DNA of 64,000 nt from Halovivax ruber XH-70 (GCF_000328525.1 NC_019964.1:1612001-1676000), one strand, 5' to 3'. Positions 1 through 9,456 are shown, counted from the first letter of the stretch. Numbers and translations: made by a program. Notes: generated by a model not told the origin, from the letters alone.

Positions 1-756
1 CGGGTCCGGCCGTTCGTGAACGACGTGCGTGTCCGTCGCGCCGTCGACGCCGGCCACCACGACGTACTCGTCCGTGTACTCCCGAGCGACTGATTCCGGA
101 CAGAAAAGCAGCGCTGCAGAGCCGTCGGTGATCGGACAGAAATCGTACAGGCGGAGGGGATCGGCGACGATCGGTGACTCGAGAATCGTCTCTTTCGACA
201 CCGCCTTCTGAAACTGGGCCTTCGGATTGTCGACGCCGTTTCGATGGTTCTTGGCGGCGACCGACGCCAGTGATTCCCGCGGCGCCTCGTACCGGTCCAG
301 GTAGCGTCTGGCGGTGAGCCCTGCGAACGACGGAAGCGTCAATCCGTGCTTGTACTCGACGGGATGCGTGAGCGAGGCGATGACGTCGGTCGCCTCTGAC
401 GTCGATCGATGGGTCATCTTCTCGCCGCCGACGAGCAGCGTCATGTCGCTCGCCCCGCTCGCGATCGACCGCCAGGCGGCGTAGATGCCAGCACCACCGC
501 TCGCACTCGTCTGATCGACGCGTTCCGTATAGGCCGGAAGGGCACCCAGATCGTGAGCGAGGGCGTTCGATACCCCGGTCTGGCCCTCGAACTCGCCAGC
601 AGCCATGTTCGACACGTAGAGGTGGTCGAGGGCGTTCGGATCGACGCCGGCCGACGCCAGGCACGAGTGTCCCGCCTCGGCCAGTAACTCCCTGATCCAG
701 GCCGACCGGTTTCCGAACTGCGTCATGGACGTACCGATGATCGCCACGCGTTCCAT
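1..756 (-). CDS. Thiolase-family protein (acetyl-CoA acetyltransferase-like), C-terminus cut by window edge
   Basis: The first 252 codons are visible, read leftward from ATG at 756-754 off the window edge. The N-terminus MERVAIIGTSMTQFG and a later GGEKMTH segment are typical of archaeal SCP-x/thiolase-like proteins, which condense or cleave acyl-CoA. The position that carries the nucleophilic cysteine in classical thiolases (E-A-C-A-S-G) reads Q-T-S-A-S-G here, with Ser84 in its place. The protein may therefore be a non-classical thiolase; such archaeal proteins often act with a small DUF35 OB-fold partner, which would lie outside the window. The family is secure and the exact reaction is not. 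Confidence 0.85.
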   Translation of the reverse strand, partial: MERVAIIGTSMTQFGNRSAWIRELLAEAGHSCLASAGVDPNALDHLYVSNMAAGEFEGQTGVSNALAHDLGALPAYTERVDQTSASGGAGIYAAWRSIASGASDMTLLVGGEKMTHRSTSEATDVIASLTHPVEYKHGLTLPSFAGLTARRYLDRYEAPRESLASVAAKNHRNGVDNPKAQFQKAVSKETILESPIVADPLRLYDFCPITDGSAALLFCPESVAREYTDEYVVVAGVDGATDTHVVHERPDP

Positions 757-859
757 GCTCGACCGGTCGGCCACAGAGAGGTTAAACGGTGGGGATGCTG
801 GCCAGCGTGGCGGATGGACAGTGTAACCGATAGGGATGCCAGCCGATGTCGGAAAGGGG

Positions 860-1840
860 TCAGTACGCAGGAAGTACGTCCGCCGCGGCAACGTCCTCGT
901 CGAGCAATCGATACTCCCCGTCCGACCGATCGACCACACCAGCTCGTTCCAGATGATCGAGGTGGGCGAACGCTTCACCTGGCCCGTGGAGGATGTGAAT
1001 CGCCTCGAGCGACCCGAACAGGGTTGCACTCACTTCCCAGGCAGTCGCCGGCCCCTCGGATCGAAGCGCTTCCAGGACGTTGTCCGTTCGCTCGTGGTGG
1101 TGTTCGAGGATCGTCCGAGCCCGGTCTGCGGGGTCCTCGATGACGTCACGATGACCGGGCCAGACGCGATCGTAGTCGGCGTCGATGATGGCCGTGATGG
1201 ACTCGACGTAGTGGGCGAGCGGGTTTTCGAGGCGAAGGTCCGCACCGCCGACGTTCGGGGTATACACAGGGAGAAGAACGTCGCCGACGAAGGCCTCACG
1301 GTCGCCATTGTGCTCGAACGCGAACGTACAGTGGCCGGCCGAGTGGCCCGGGGCGTGGGTGACGGTGAGCGAGACGTCGCCAACCTGTATCTCGTCGCCA
1401 TCCGCGATCGTGGTCATCTCGTCGGGGCCGTCGATCGGAGGCACGGCGTCGAAGAAGGATCGTAGTTCCTCGCGTTTCGACACGGGCATTCCCCACTCCT
1501 CGAATCGTCGCTCCTGTAACTCGTCGTACGCTGCGTGGGCGTCCGGGTCGCGGGCGACCATCGGTGCGGCGTCGGCGTGGACGTAGATCGTCGCGCCGCT
1601 CTCGTCCGCGATGGGGCCGGCCAGGGCCGCGTGATCGATGTGATGGTGTGTGAGCAACACCGCATCGATATCCGCCACCGACCGCCCGTGCTCGGCGAGG
1701 CCCGACTCGAGCTGATCGCGGATGTCCGGCCGGTGAATGCCGGTGTCGATCAACACCGTCTCTCCGGCCGATTCGAGGAGGTAGGCGTTGTTCTTGCCCT
1801 CGAATTCGTGGTTTCCGAGCGAGATAGACTCCAGGTTCAC
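860..1840 (-). CDS. MBL-fold metallo-hydrolase
   Basis: A 326-residue metallo-beta-lactamase superfamily protein. The zinc-binding signature H65-H-H67-I-D69-H70 (THHHIDH) is present, followed by APGHSAGH, a GDVLL aspartate block and WPGHRD, which supply the other metal ligands. The C-terminal 60 residues look like a small winged-helix cap (TAWEVSATLFG), as in LACTB2-type hydrolases. The GTG start at 1840 is chosen because homology begins at VNLESISLGN; the open frame continues upstream without conserved sequence. The substrate is unknown: thioesters, hydrolase substrates of the glyoxalase II type and RNA are all known for this fold. Monocistronic, with MsrA 170 bp upstream on the same strand. 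Confidence 0.85.
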   Translation of the reverse strand: MNLESISLGNHEFEGKNNAYLLESAGETVLIDTGIHRPDIRDQLESGLAEHGRSVADIDAVLLTHHHIDHAALAGPIADESGATIYVHADAAPMVARDPDAHAAYDELQERRFEEWGMPVSKREELRSFFDAVPPIDGPDEMTTIADGDEIQVGDVSLTVTHAPGHSAGHCTFAFEHNGDREAFVGDVLLPVYTPNVGGADLRLENPLAHYVESITAIIDADYDRVWPGHRDVIEDPADRARTILEHHHERTDNVLEALRSEGPATAWEVSATLFGSLEAIHILHGPGEAFAHLDHLERAGVVDRSDGEYRLLDEDVAAADVLPAY

Positions 1841-2010
1841 GGGTAAAGAGACGGAACAGTCGTACGTATCCTTGTTGGATCCGGCACGGAAGGCAGTGAG
1901 AGCCGGAATGGGGGAATTCGAGAGACGAACGCTGAGCAGACGGCCGCAGCTGTCCCGAGAGACGAATGGAGTGGCTACGGACACAACCAGTCCAGGCGAC
2001 GAACGTGGGT

Positions 2011-2553
2011 CTACGGACGTAGTTCGGGTTCGACGCGATCGGCGAACTGCTCGCGGACTTTCTCGAGTTTCGGCGCCGCGTGCATCTGGCAGTACGCGTC
2101 GTTCGGGTTCTTCTCGAAGTAGTTCTGGTGGTGCGCCTCGGCCTCGTAGAAGGTATCCAGTTGCTCGATTTCGGTGACGATCTCGTCGTCGTAGAGCTCT
2201 TGCTCCTCGAGTTCTGCGACGAACGCCCGCACGAACGAGTCCTGTCGGTCGTCGTGAGTCAGGACGATCGATCGGTACTGCGTGCCCACGTCGGGACCCT
2301 GTCGGTTCAGTTGTGTGGGGTCGTGCACCGTGAAGAAGACTTCCAGCAGGTCCTCGTAGCCGACGACGTCCGGGTCGTAGGCGACCTGGATCACTTCGGC
2401 GTGGCCAGTCTCGCCGGAGCAGACTTCCTGGTACGTCGGCTCCTCCGTGTGACCGCCGGCGTAGCCGGAGGTAACCGAGTCCACACCCGCGAGTTGCTCG
2501 AAGGCGCCCTCGATACACCAGAAACACCCGCCGCCGAAGGTTGCGCGTTCCAT
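2011..2553 (-). CDS. msrA: Peptide-methionine (S)-S-oxide reductase MsrA
   Basis: 180 residues, the normal MsrA length. The active-site motif G-C10-F-W-C13 sits at the extreme N-terminus, followed by the family blocks SGYAGG, EVCSGETGHAEVI and HDPTQLNRQGPDVGTQYRS. It reduces the S-epimer of methionine sulfoxide in proteins, with a thioredoxin-like donor, in the cytoplasm. The ATG at 2553 is chosen because it leaves the canonical short N-terminus before GGCFWC; the in-frame extension upstream is not conserved-looking. No MsrB partner is visible nearby. Confidence 0.95.
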   Translation of the reverse strand: MERATFGGGCFWCIEGAFEQLAGVDSVTSGYAGGHTEEPTYQEVCSGETGHAEVIQVAYDPDVVGYEDLLEVFFTVHDPTQLNRQGPDVGTQYRSIVLTHDDRQDSFVRAFVAELEEQELYDDEIVTEIEQLDTFYEAEAHHQNYFEKNPNDAYCQMHAAPKLEKVREQFADRVEPELRP

Positions 2554-2684
2554 ACTCACGCTAGTCGCCGAACGTGTATAGGGATGACGGGACCGGAAGG
2601 ACGAGAGAGCTGGTCCCAAGAAAGACGGACAGAAGCGCCCCAGCCTAGCCGGGCCAGGCCGCGAAAGCGTGATCCCACGTTCGG

Positions 2685-3350
2685 TCAGACGATCGCCACG
2701 GCCCGCACCGGTGCGCCATCGGGAGCATCGACCGACAGCGGATAGGCATACACCTCGAACGTGTCGTCGGTCGGCAGTCGGTCGAGTCCGCGCAGGTTCT
2801 CGAGGATCACTCGATCCTGTTCGAACAATACGTGGTGAGCCGGGTAGCCGTCAGGTTCGTCATTGCCGCCTCGTTGGGGTGGCGTCGGGTCGATGTTTGG
2901 CGTATCGAGACCGAGGTGAACGCCCTCGTCCGCAAGTATCCTCGCCGCCTCGTCGGTCAGGTAGGGATGGTCGTGGTACGTCTCGGTTCCCCAGTGGCTG
3001 TCCCACCCCGTCCGAAGTAAGGCGAGGTCGATTGCGTCGAGTGTCCACGTTTCGGATGCTTTCTGCACCTGTGTCGTCTCTATCGGTGTTCGTGGATCGA
3101 TCCCCGTACAGTCGATAACGGCCGCGGTGAATCGGAACGTTTCGAGGTCGTAGTCGTCGATCGATCGACCGTCCTCTAGCAAGTGTGCTGGCGCGTCGAC
3201 GTGCGTTCCGGCGTGCGTCGACAGCGTCAGTTCGGTCGTCCGGTAGCCGTCCGCGGCGACCGTCGCCAGCGGGTGGCACTCGACGGCTGGATCGCCGGGG
3301 TACACCGGCATGGAGTCGTGAATTCGGTGGGAGAGGTCGTACGTGGGCAT
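2685..3350 (-). CDS. Cyclase-family metal-dependent hydrolase (kynurenine formamidase-like)
   Basis: 221 residues. The family signature H46-A-G-T-H50-V-D52-A-P-A-H56 is intact and supplies the metal ligands of the cyclase/arylformamidase fold. N-terminal YDLSHRIHDSMPVYPGDP is the typical opening of this family. Members hydrolyse formylkynurenine or isatin, or act in polyketide cyclisation; nothing in the neighbourhood points to tryptophan breakdown, so the substrate stays open. Single gene, ATG start. Confidence 0.85.
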   Translation of the reverse strand: MPTYDLSHRIHDSMPVYPGDPAVECHPLATVAADGYRTTELTLSTHAGTHVDAPAHLLEDGRSIDDYDLETFRFTAAVIDCTGIDPRTPIETTQVQKASETWTLDAIDLALLRTGWDSHWGTETYHDHPYLTDEAARILADEGVHLGLDTPNIDPTPPQRGGNDEPDGYPAHHVLFEQDRVILENLRGLDRLPTDDTFEVYAYPLSVDAPDGAPVRAVAIV

Positions 3351-3438
3351 CGGTAGATAGTCGAGTGGAGGCGAGACGGACCAAAGGCCATTGCGTTCGC
3401 TCCCTGAACGCTCGTCGCCGAGACGGGGTATGCACTGT

Positions 3439-3750
3439 TCACAGCAGCGCTCTGAATCCGACGACGGCGACGAGACCCGCGAGGAGGGCGACGAGTAACC
3501 GATTCGTGCGCCAGGCCACGAACGCGACGACGCCGGCGGCCGCCCACTCGGCCGGGCCGCCGTCGACCAGCTCCGGGCCGAGGATCGAGACGACGATCGC
3601 CCCCGGGAGGACCGAGAGGCCGGCCTCGACGCGGTCGCTCACCTCGACTCGACTGAGTACCCAGAGCCCGCCGACTTTGGTCGCGAACGTGGCGACGGCC
3701 ATCGCGAGGATGACTGCGGCGACGAACGGATCCAGCCCGAGATCAGCCAT
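3439..3750 (-). CDS. azlD: AzlD family small membrane subunit of branched-chain amino acid exporter
   Basis: 103 residues with four hydrophobic segments covering nearly the whole protein. Its start (ATG at 3750) lies inside the end of the AzlC gene, overlapping it by 8 bp, which indicates translational coupling. AzlD-type proteins are the small partner of AzlC in exporting branched-chain amino acids or their analogues. Identification rests on length, topology and the adjacent azlC. Confidence 0.88.
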   Translation of the reverse strand: MADLGLDPFVAAVILAMAVATFATKVGGLWVLSRVEVSDRVEAGLSVLPGAIVVSILGPELVDGGPAEWAAAGVVAFVAWRTNRLLVALLAGLVAVVGFRALL

Positions 3751-4606
3751 CGTGACGGAGCACCTCCACGATCGCGGCGGCTCCCCCGCCGGCGATAATG
3801 TACCACTGGCCGGACAGGGTTTCGGCGGCGACGACAGCGACGCCCAGCGCGACGGCCCACGGCAGGAGACTCGACCGTCCGTCCCAGAGGTCGACGGCGA
3901 GCGCGACGAACACGGCCGCGAGGACGAAATCGAGTCCATAGCGCTCGGGAGCCCCGATGGCTCCCCCGGCGACCACCCCCAGAATCGTCGCAGCGACCCA
4001 CCAGAGCCACAGGACGACCCCGCTGCCGATCAGGAACGCACCCCGCCCGCTGCCAGACGTCAGGTCGCCCATCGTCAGCGCCCAGTTCTCGTCCGCCATG
4101 AAGAACAGGCTCCCGTAGGCCTGGCCTGGCGAGAGCGACCGGAACCACGGTTCCAGCGCGGCACCCATGATCGAATACCGGAGATTGATCGCGACCGTTG
4201 CGAGCATGATTGTCGCGACGGGGATCGGCTCCGCCCACAGTTCGACGGCCACCATCTGGGAGGCCCCGGCGAGCACCGTCGCACTCATCAGCGCCGCCTC
4301 ACCGACGCTCAATCCCGCGCGATCGGCGAGCATCCCGAAGGCGACGCCGTACCCTGCGACACCGATCGCGACGGGGAGTCCTGTCGTGAATCCCCGACGG
4401 AAGCCAGCCCAGCCGAACGAGACAGGGCCGACCGATTCTGCCGGCGTCGGTTCCGATGGCGGGGTCGTATCGACCCCTGCTGAATCGGCCTCCGCACCCG
4501 TACCGGCTTCGTCCGACCACGTCGGCTTCGCTTCGTTTGATCCCGTAGCGTGGCTACTGGCTGGGTCCGACGAATCGACGTCCGCTTCGGTGTGCTCGCG
4601 TGTCAT
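3743..4606 (-). CDS. azlC: AzlC family branched-chain amino acid exporter large subunit
   Basis: 287 residues. About 60 N-terminal residues are an acidic, Ser/Thr/Glu-rich extension, which is unusual for AzlC and typical of haloarchaeal surface extensions. The AzlC core then starts at FRRGFTTGLPVAIG and includes the family blocks AGASQMVAVELW, ATVAINLRYSIMG and FFMADENWAL, with several transmembrane helices. Together with the overlapping AzlD gene it forms a two-component efflux permease in the cytoplasmic membrane. Confidence 0.92.
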   Translation of the reverse strand: MTREHTEADVDSSDPASSHATGSNEAKPTWSDEAGTGAEADSAGVDTTPPSEPTPAESVGPVSFGWAGFRRGFTTGLPVAIGVAGYGVAFGMLADRAGLSVGEAALMSATVLAGASQMVAVELWAEPIPVATIMLATVAINLRYSIMGAALEPWFRSLSPGQAYGSLFFMADENWALTMGDLTSGSGRGAFLIGSGVVLWLWWVAATILGVVAGGAIGAPERYGLDFVLAAVFVALAVDLWDGRSSLLPWAVALGVAVVAAETLSGQWYIIAGGGAAAIVEVLRHDG

Positions 4607-4751
4607 TCTTTCGAGTCTCCCACATCAGCCCCTCTCAGCGTACAGCGGTTTGCAGTGGATCGGGCTCCTGTCGCCAAAGCGCTCTCGGTCGCGGTGAAGC
4701 GTGCCGAGGAGACCAAGCGGTCGAGAGCCACGACGACTGTTACAATCGCTC

Positions 4752-5381
4752 CTACGCGTCACCCGAGCGTTCCTGTTCGAGGCGTTCGAGGAAGGTCTCG
4801 ACGAACTCGTGGCGCTCGGCGGCGATAGCCCGACCAGCGTCGGTGTACATCCGCTCACGAAGCGTGAGGATCTTCTTCGAGATATGGTTTACCGACGTCG
4901 CTCCGCCGGACGTCTCGTCGGCCGCGAGTGGGTGGTCGGGGTCGTGCATGGGAAAGTCGTTCGTCCCACCGTGAGAGAACACCCGGGCGATACCCACCGC
5001 GCCGAGCGCGTCGAGATTGTCCGCATCGCAGAGCACCGTCGCTTCCGGAGATTCCGGCTCGACGTCGTTCGAGTACCGATGGGCGCGAATACAGTGACCG
5101 ACCGCGTCGATCGTCTCCGGATCGACGCCAACCGATTCGAGGATCGTCGCGGCCTCCGACGCACCCCACTCGGCGTGATCGTCGATCACACCGTCGTCTT
5201 CGCGCTGGCGACCGATGTCGTGGAACCAGACGGCATACCGGAGGACTGTCTCGTCTACATCTGCTCGGTCCTGTGAGAGACGGGTGGCGAGCTGATGGAC
5301 CCGTCGCACATGTTGCCAGTCGTGTGCCGGGGCTGCGTCCTCGAAGTACGAACGGGCTATGGCACGAAGGTCCGCTTCCAT
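4752..5381 (-). CDS. HD domain phosphohydrolase
   Basis: 209 residues. The HD-superfamily metal ligands are visible: H24 in HDWQH, the H54-D55 pair in VWFHDIGRQ and a later aspartate in CDADNLDALG. The architecture, a lone HD domain with an HDWQHVxRV start, matches the YedJ/YpgQ-like class of predicted metal-dependent phosphohydrolases acting on nucleotides or other phosphoesters. No fused domain indicates the substrate. Starts with ATG at 5381; it lies 145 bp downstream of azlC's start region on the same strand and appears independent. Confidence 0.88.
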   Translation of the reverse strand: MEADLRAIARSYFEDAAPAHDWQHVRRVHQLATRLSQDRADVDETVLRYAVWFHDIGRQREDDGVIDDHAEWGASEAATILESVGVDPETIDAVGHCIRAHRYSNDVEPESPEATVLCDADNLDALGAVGIARVFSHGGTNDFPMHDPDHPLAADETSGGATSVNHISKKILTLRERMYTDAGRAIAAERHEFVETFLERLEQERSGDA

Positions 5382-5532
5382 CGAGCCGAACGTGTCGGGT
5401 CGGCGTATTCAGTCGTTCGGAAATCGGTCACCACATCGGAACGGATGGGTGAACGACCCGGGGTGCCTTCGACAGGTCGATCGGCTCCGGTGACTGCCCT
5501 CCGTGATGAAATTGCTCCGTACTGAATACAGG

Positions 5533-6198
5533 TCACCGATCGACAGTCCAGGTCAACACGACGCCGTCGCCCACTTGCTCGACGTCCGACAGAGAGAGGG
5601 TGGGAAACGCCTCGACGAATCCTTCGCCGTCGGCCAGCGTCGGTGCCTCCCGACCGCCGACGATCTGGGGACCGACGAACACCGAGAGTTCGTCGACGAG
5701 GCCGGTGTCGAACAGCGAGAAGATGAGTTCGCCGCCACCTTCGACCATGACTGCTTCGAGACCTTCGTCCTGAAGGGTGGCGAACGCACGCAGGAGATCG
5801 ACGCGTTCCTCGCCGGCCGTGACGAGGGTCGCCCCGCGTTCGGCGAGCGCCGATCGGCGTTCGACGGGAGCCGCCTCGCTCACGAGTACGTACGTCTCCG
5901 CCGCGTCGTCGAGGACTATGGCGTCGGCCGGCGTGCGCGCCCGGGAGTCGGCGACGATACGGGCCGGGTTCACCGCTCGTCCGGCATCGACGCGGTTGGC
6001 GCGCAGCGACGAGGACTTGACGGTGAGGCTGGGGTCGTCGGCAAGGACCGTCCCGACGCCGACGGCGACTGCGTCACTCTCCGCTCGCAGCCGGTCGACC
6101 CGCTCGAAATCCGGTTCGCCACTGATCGCCAGTTGCGTTCGCTCACGCGTCGAAAGTTTGCCGTCCGCACTCATCGCTGCATTGACGACGACGTGCAT
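5533..6198 (-). CDS. 2,5-diamino-6-(ribosylamino)-4(3H)-pyrimidinone 5'-phosphate reductase
   Basis: 221 residues, the archaeal stand-alone RibD reductase-domain length. N-terminal MHVVVNAAMSADGKLS is the family hallmark, followed by AVGVGTVLADDPSLTV (NADPH and substrate site) and MVEGGGELIFSLF near the C-terminus. It reduces the ribose of the GTP-derived pyrimidine intermediate on the way to riboflavin and coenzyme F420. The ATG at 6198 is preferred over the longer open frame because the motif begins there. It diverges from the rpa operon, with a 227-bp spacer between them. Confidence 0.92.
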   Translation of the reverse strand: MHVVVNAAMSADGKLSTRERTQLAISGEPDFERVDRLRAESDAVAVGVGTVLADDPSLTVKSSSLRANRVDAGRAVNPARIVADSRARTPADAIVLDDAAETYVLVSEAAPVERRSALAERGATLVTAGEERVDLLRAFATLQDEGLEAVMVEGGGELIFSLFDTGLVDELSVFVGPQIVGGREAPTLADGEGFVEAFPTLSLSDVEQVGDGVVLTWTVDR

Positions 6199-6425
6199 TG
6201 TCGATGCGGATATTCGGGGGACCTGGGTTAATCGTTGTCGACCTCGACCGCCGGGGAGTACCGGACCGTCTGGCCGCTGCATCGAGCAGTCACGATCGGC
6301 CGATGGGGAACGGGTCGTGATCCTTCGAATCCGGGGACGAGTCACGATCGGCGGAATCCGGGGACGGGTTCACTTTCACTCCGCGCTACGAACCCTTTTG
6401 TCGGGCGCGCGCTTACGCACCCGTG

Positions 6426-7697
6426 ATGGAACTCGACAGCCACGCCGAGGAGCTCGCCTCCGACCTCGGTGTCGACAACGAGGAGGTCAAAGCGGACCTG
6501 CAGAACCTGGTGGAGTACAGCGTCCCCATCGACGAGGCCAAACAGAGCCTGCGCCGCAAATACGGCGACGGTTCGACCGGTTCGTCGGGACCGACCACCA
6601 AATCGATCGGGGAGATCACGCCGGAGGGGAGTAACGTCAGCGTCACCGCAGTCGTCCTCTCGGCAGGCGAACGGTCGATCAGGTACCAGGGCGACGATCA
6701 CGTCATCGTGGAAGGCGAACTCGCCGACGAGACCGGGCGAATCGACTACACCGCTTGGGAGGACTTCGGGCTCGAACCGGGTGAGACGCTCACCATCGGC
6801 AACGCTGGCGTCCGTGAGTGGGACGGGCAACCGGAACTCAACCTCGGCGAGCACTCCGCGATCTCGGTCACGGACGACTCGCTCGACGTTCCATACGAGG
6901 TCGGCGGCGAGTCGACGCTCGCGGCCCTCGAAACGGGCGATCGAGCCAGGTCGGTGGAGGTGACCGTCCTCGAGTGCGAGACCCGAACGATCGACGGCCG
7001 CGACGGCGAGACCGAGATCCTGAGTGGCGTGTTCGGCGACGAGAGCGGTCGATTGCCTTTCACCTGCTGGGATCCCAGATCCGAGATCGAAACCGACGCC
7101 TCCGTTCGGCTGGAGAACGTCTACGTCCGCGAGTTCCGCGGCGTCCCGGAGGTCAACGTCTCCGAGTACTCGAGCGTCGAGACGCTCGACCGAGAGATCG
7201 ACGTCGGGACCGACGCGCCCTCGCTCGGCATCGGCGAGGCGGTCGACAGCGGCGGCATCTACGACGTCGAACTGACCGGCACCGTCATCGAGGTACGCGA
7301 TGGGTCCGGACTCATCCAGCGCTGTCCCGAGTGTCGCCGCGTGATTCAGAAAGGACAGTGTCGCACGCACGGCGAGGTCGACGGTGAGGACGACCTCCGC
7401 GTGAAGGCCATCCTCGACGACGGTACGGGTACCGTCACCGCCGTCCTCGACGACGAACTCACCGAAGCGGTCTACGGCGGCGATCTGGACGACGCGCGAG
7501 ACGCTGCCCGGGAGGCGATGGACCAGTCCGTCGTCGCCGATACGATCCGGGAGCGCATCGTCGGACGGACCTACCGCGTTCGCGGCCACCTGTCCGTCGA
7601 CGAGTACGGCGCCAATCTGGACGCCACCACGTTCGAAGAGGTGAGCGAGGATCCCACAGACCGTGCGTCCGCGTTCCTCGAGGAGGTGGACGCATGA
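6426..7697 (+). CDS. rpa1: Replication protein A (single-stranded DNA-binding protein, RPA1-type)
   Basis: 423 residues. An N-terminal helical region is followed by at least three OB-fold repeats (roughly 60-150, 165-255 and 270-390). The last carries a zinc-binding knuckle C300-P-E-C303 ... C312-R-T-H315. It coats single-stranded DNA in replication and repair. It is the first gene of a three-gene operon with the RPA-associated protein (4-bp ATGA overlap) and a phosphoesterase, the arrangement described for rpa1-rpap1-rpe in Haloferax volcanii; the symbol is assigned by that analogy. A GTG lies directly before the chosen ATG. Confidence 0.92.
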   Translation: MELDSHAEELASDLGVDNEEVKADLQNLVEYSVPIDEAKQSLRRKYGDGSTGSSGPTTKSIGEITPEGSNVSVTAVVLSAGERSIRYQGDDHVIVEGELADETGRIDYTAWEDFGLEPGETLTIGNAGVREWDGQPELNLGEHSAISVTDDSLDVPYEVGGESTLAALETGDRARSVEVTVLECETRTIDGRDGETEILSGVFGDESGRLPFTCWDPRSEIETDASVRLENVYVREFRGVPEVNVSEYSSVETLDREIDVGTDAPSLGIGEAVDSGGIYDVELTGTVIEVRDGSGLIQRCPECRRVIQKGQCRTHGEVDGEDDLRVKAILDDGTGTVTAVLDDELTEAVYGGDLDDARDAAREAMDQSVVADTIRERIVGRTYRVRGHLSVDEYGANLDATTFEEVSEDPTDRASAFLEEVDA

Positions 7698-9454
7698 GCA
7701 CAAACGGATCCGACGACGAGAACCGGCCAGGACGCGAAGTCGCGTACCGACTCTTCGCGACGGAGTTCGACGACTCCGTCGTCTCCTACGCCGAGAGCGA
7801 CGAAGAACGGGCGCCCAACTACGTCATTTCACCGACCGGCGCTCGACTCAATCGAATCTTCGTCGTCGGCACGCTCACCGAAGTGACCGACGTCAACGAC
7901 GAGATGGTCCGGGCACGAGTGGTGGACCCGACCGGAGCGTTCGTCGTCTACGCCGGACAGTACCAGCCCGACGCCCTGGCGTTTCTCGAACGGGCCGAGC
8001 CACCGGCGTTCGTCGCCGTCTCGGGCAAGGCACGAACGTTCGAACCCGACGACGGCGACCAGGTCTACACCTCGATCAGACCCGAGAGCCTGGCGATCGT
8101 CGACGCCCCGACCCGCGACCGCTGGGTCGTCGACACGGCCGAGCACACGATCGATCGAATCGAGACGTACGCGGCCGCTGCCGACCTCGACGTCGACGAC
8201 TCGACACTGTCCGAGGTCCTCCGCGCCAACGGACTCCCGGATGGCCCCGCCGAGGGCATCCCCCTCGCGACGCACCACTACGGGACGACGCCTGCGTACC
8301 TCGACGACCTACGGGAGGTCGCCATCGACGCCGTTCGCGTCGTCGCCGAAGACAAATCACAGGTCGAGGCGACAGCCGGCTCGCCGACGGAGACGGCGTC
8401 GGATGCCCCATCGTACGCGACACTGGCCGACGGCCGATCGCTTTCGATTCCGGACGACCTGACTACGGACGAAATCGGCGACGACACAGCTGTCGACGAC
8501 GTCGCGACGTCGACCGACGCGTCGGCCGGTTCGGCAGTCGGCACGGCGTCGGCGAGCCCCACCGACTCGACAGACGACACGACCGCTTCGGACGCAGTCA
8601 CGGACGACGTTTCGGATTCGTCCGAGACGGCAGCCGCCGCCGAGCCAACCGAGACCGAACCGGAAGCCGACGAGTCCGAGGGTGAATCAGCCAACACCCG
8701 CTCCGAAGACGAGGGAGAAGCGTCTGACAGTACCGAAGACGACGAAGAAACGACGGACAGTACCGGAGACGAACTCGGTGACTTCGAGACGGAACCGTCG
8801 ACCGATGCAGACGACCCCATCGACGAGTCTGTCGACGAAGCTAGTGCGGACGATTCGACGGACGGTGAAGACGAAGAATTAGCGGCTGACGAAGCTGCGG
8901 AGCAAGCGAGCGATGGAGACGAGGACTCTCCGACGGACGAAGACGTCGGGCCGACCGACGACGAACCGGTCGTGGAACTCGACACGGATGCGGACGATCT
9001 CGATCCCGACGACTTCGAAGACGGGATGTACGAGCTCGACGAGGACGAACGGGCGGCCGTCGAGGAAGAGTACGGGACGGACTTCACCACCGGGACCGAC
9101 GTCGGCGAACCCGGGGAAGCCGACATCGACGTTCCCGACGCAGCCGACGTCGCACCGGAGGGGGACGGACCGGCTGAGGACGCCGAGACTTCCACGTCGG
9201 GTCCGGAGACCGACTCCGCCGCGTCCGACGCGACCGACGAGGACGCGACCGGTGAGGACCTCGACTTGCAGACGCGCGTCGTCGAAGCCATGGGCGAACT
9301 CGACGACGGTGAGGGTGCCGAACGATCGGCGGTCGTGGAACTGGTCGCCGACGAGACGGACGCCGACGAAGCCGCCATCGACGACGCGATACAGGACGCG
9401 TTGATGGGCGGTGAGTGCTTCGAACCCGCCGAGGATCGACTGCAGGCCATCTGA
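7694..9454 (+). CDS. rpap1: RPA-associated protein (COG3390 family) with long acidic linker
   Basis: 586 residues. The first 230 residues hold the conserved RPA-associated domain with an OB-fold-like segment (RIFVVGTLTEVTDVND). Residues of about 230-505 are an extreme Asp/Glu/Ser/Thr low-complexity linker. The last 65 residues (from about 523) form a predicted winged-helix domain. The domain order recalls eukaryotic RPA32, which ends in a winged helix. It overlaps rpa by 4 bp and probably forms a complex with that gene's product. The linker length is at the high end even for a haloarchaeal protein. Confidence 0.85.
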   Translation: MSTNGSDDENRPGREVAYRLFATEFDDSVVSYAESDEERAPNYVISPTGARLNRIFVVGTLTEVTDVNDEMVRARVVDPTGAFVVYAGQYQPDALAFLERAEPPAFVAVSGKARTFEPDDGDQVYTSIRPESLAIVDAPTRDRWVVDTAEHTIDRIETYAAAADLDVDDSTLSEVLRANGLPDGPAEGIPLATHHYGTTPAYLDDLREVAIDAVRVVAEDKSQVEATAGSPTETASDAPSYATLADGRSLSIPDDLTTDEIGDDTAVDDVATSTDASAGSAVGTASASPTDSTDDTTASDAVTDDVSDSSETAAAAEPTETEPEADESEGESANTRSEDEGEASDSTEDDEETTDSTGDELGDFETEPSTDADDPIDESVDEASADDSTDGEDEELAADEAAEQASDGDEDSPTDEDVGPTDDEPVVELDTDADDLDPDDFEDGMYELDEDERAAVEEEYGTDFTTGTDVGEPGEADIDVPDAADVAPEGDGPAEDAETSTSGPETDSAASDATDEDATGEDLDLQTRVVEAMGELDDGEGAERSAVVELVADETDADEAAIDDAIQDALMGGECFEPAEDRLQAI

Positions 9455-9456
9455 GC

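Noticed and set aside
2080-2745. Long plus-strand ORF opposite msrA
   Set aside because: It lies antisense to a gene with a full MsrA signature; high GC keeps the opposite strand open.
3185-4483. 432-residue plus-strand ORF opposite azlCD
   Set aside because: Arg/Ser/Pro-rich shadow frame spanning two well-supported genes and an intergenic gap.
6342-7703. 453-residue minus-strand ORF opposite rpa
   Set aside because: Shadow of the RPA gene, with no independent motif.
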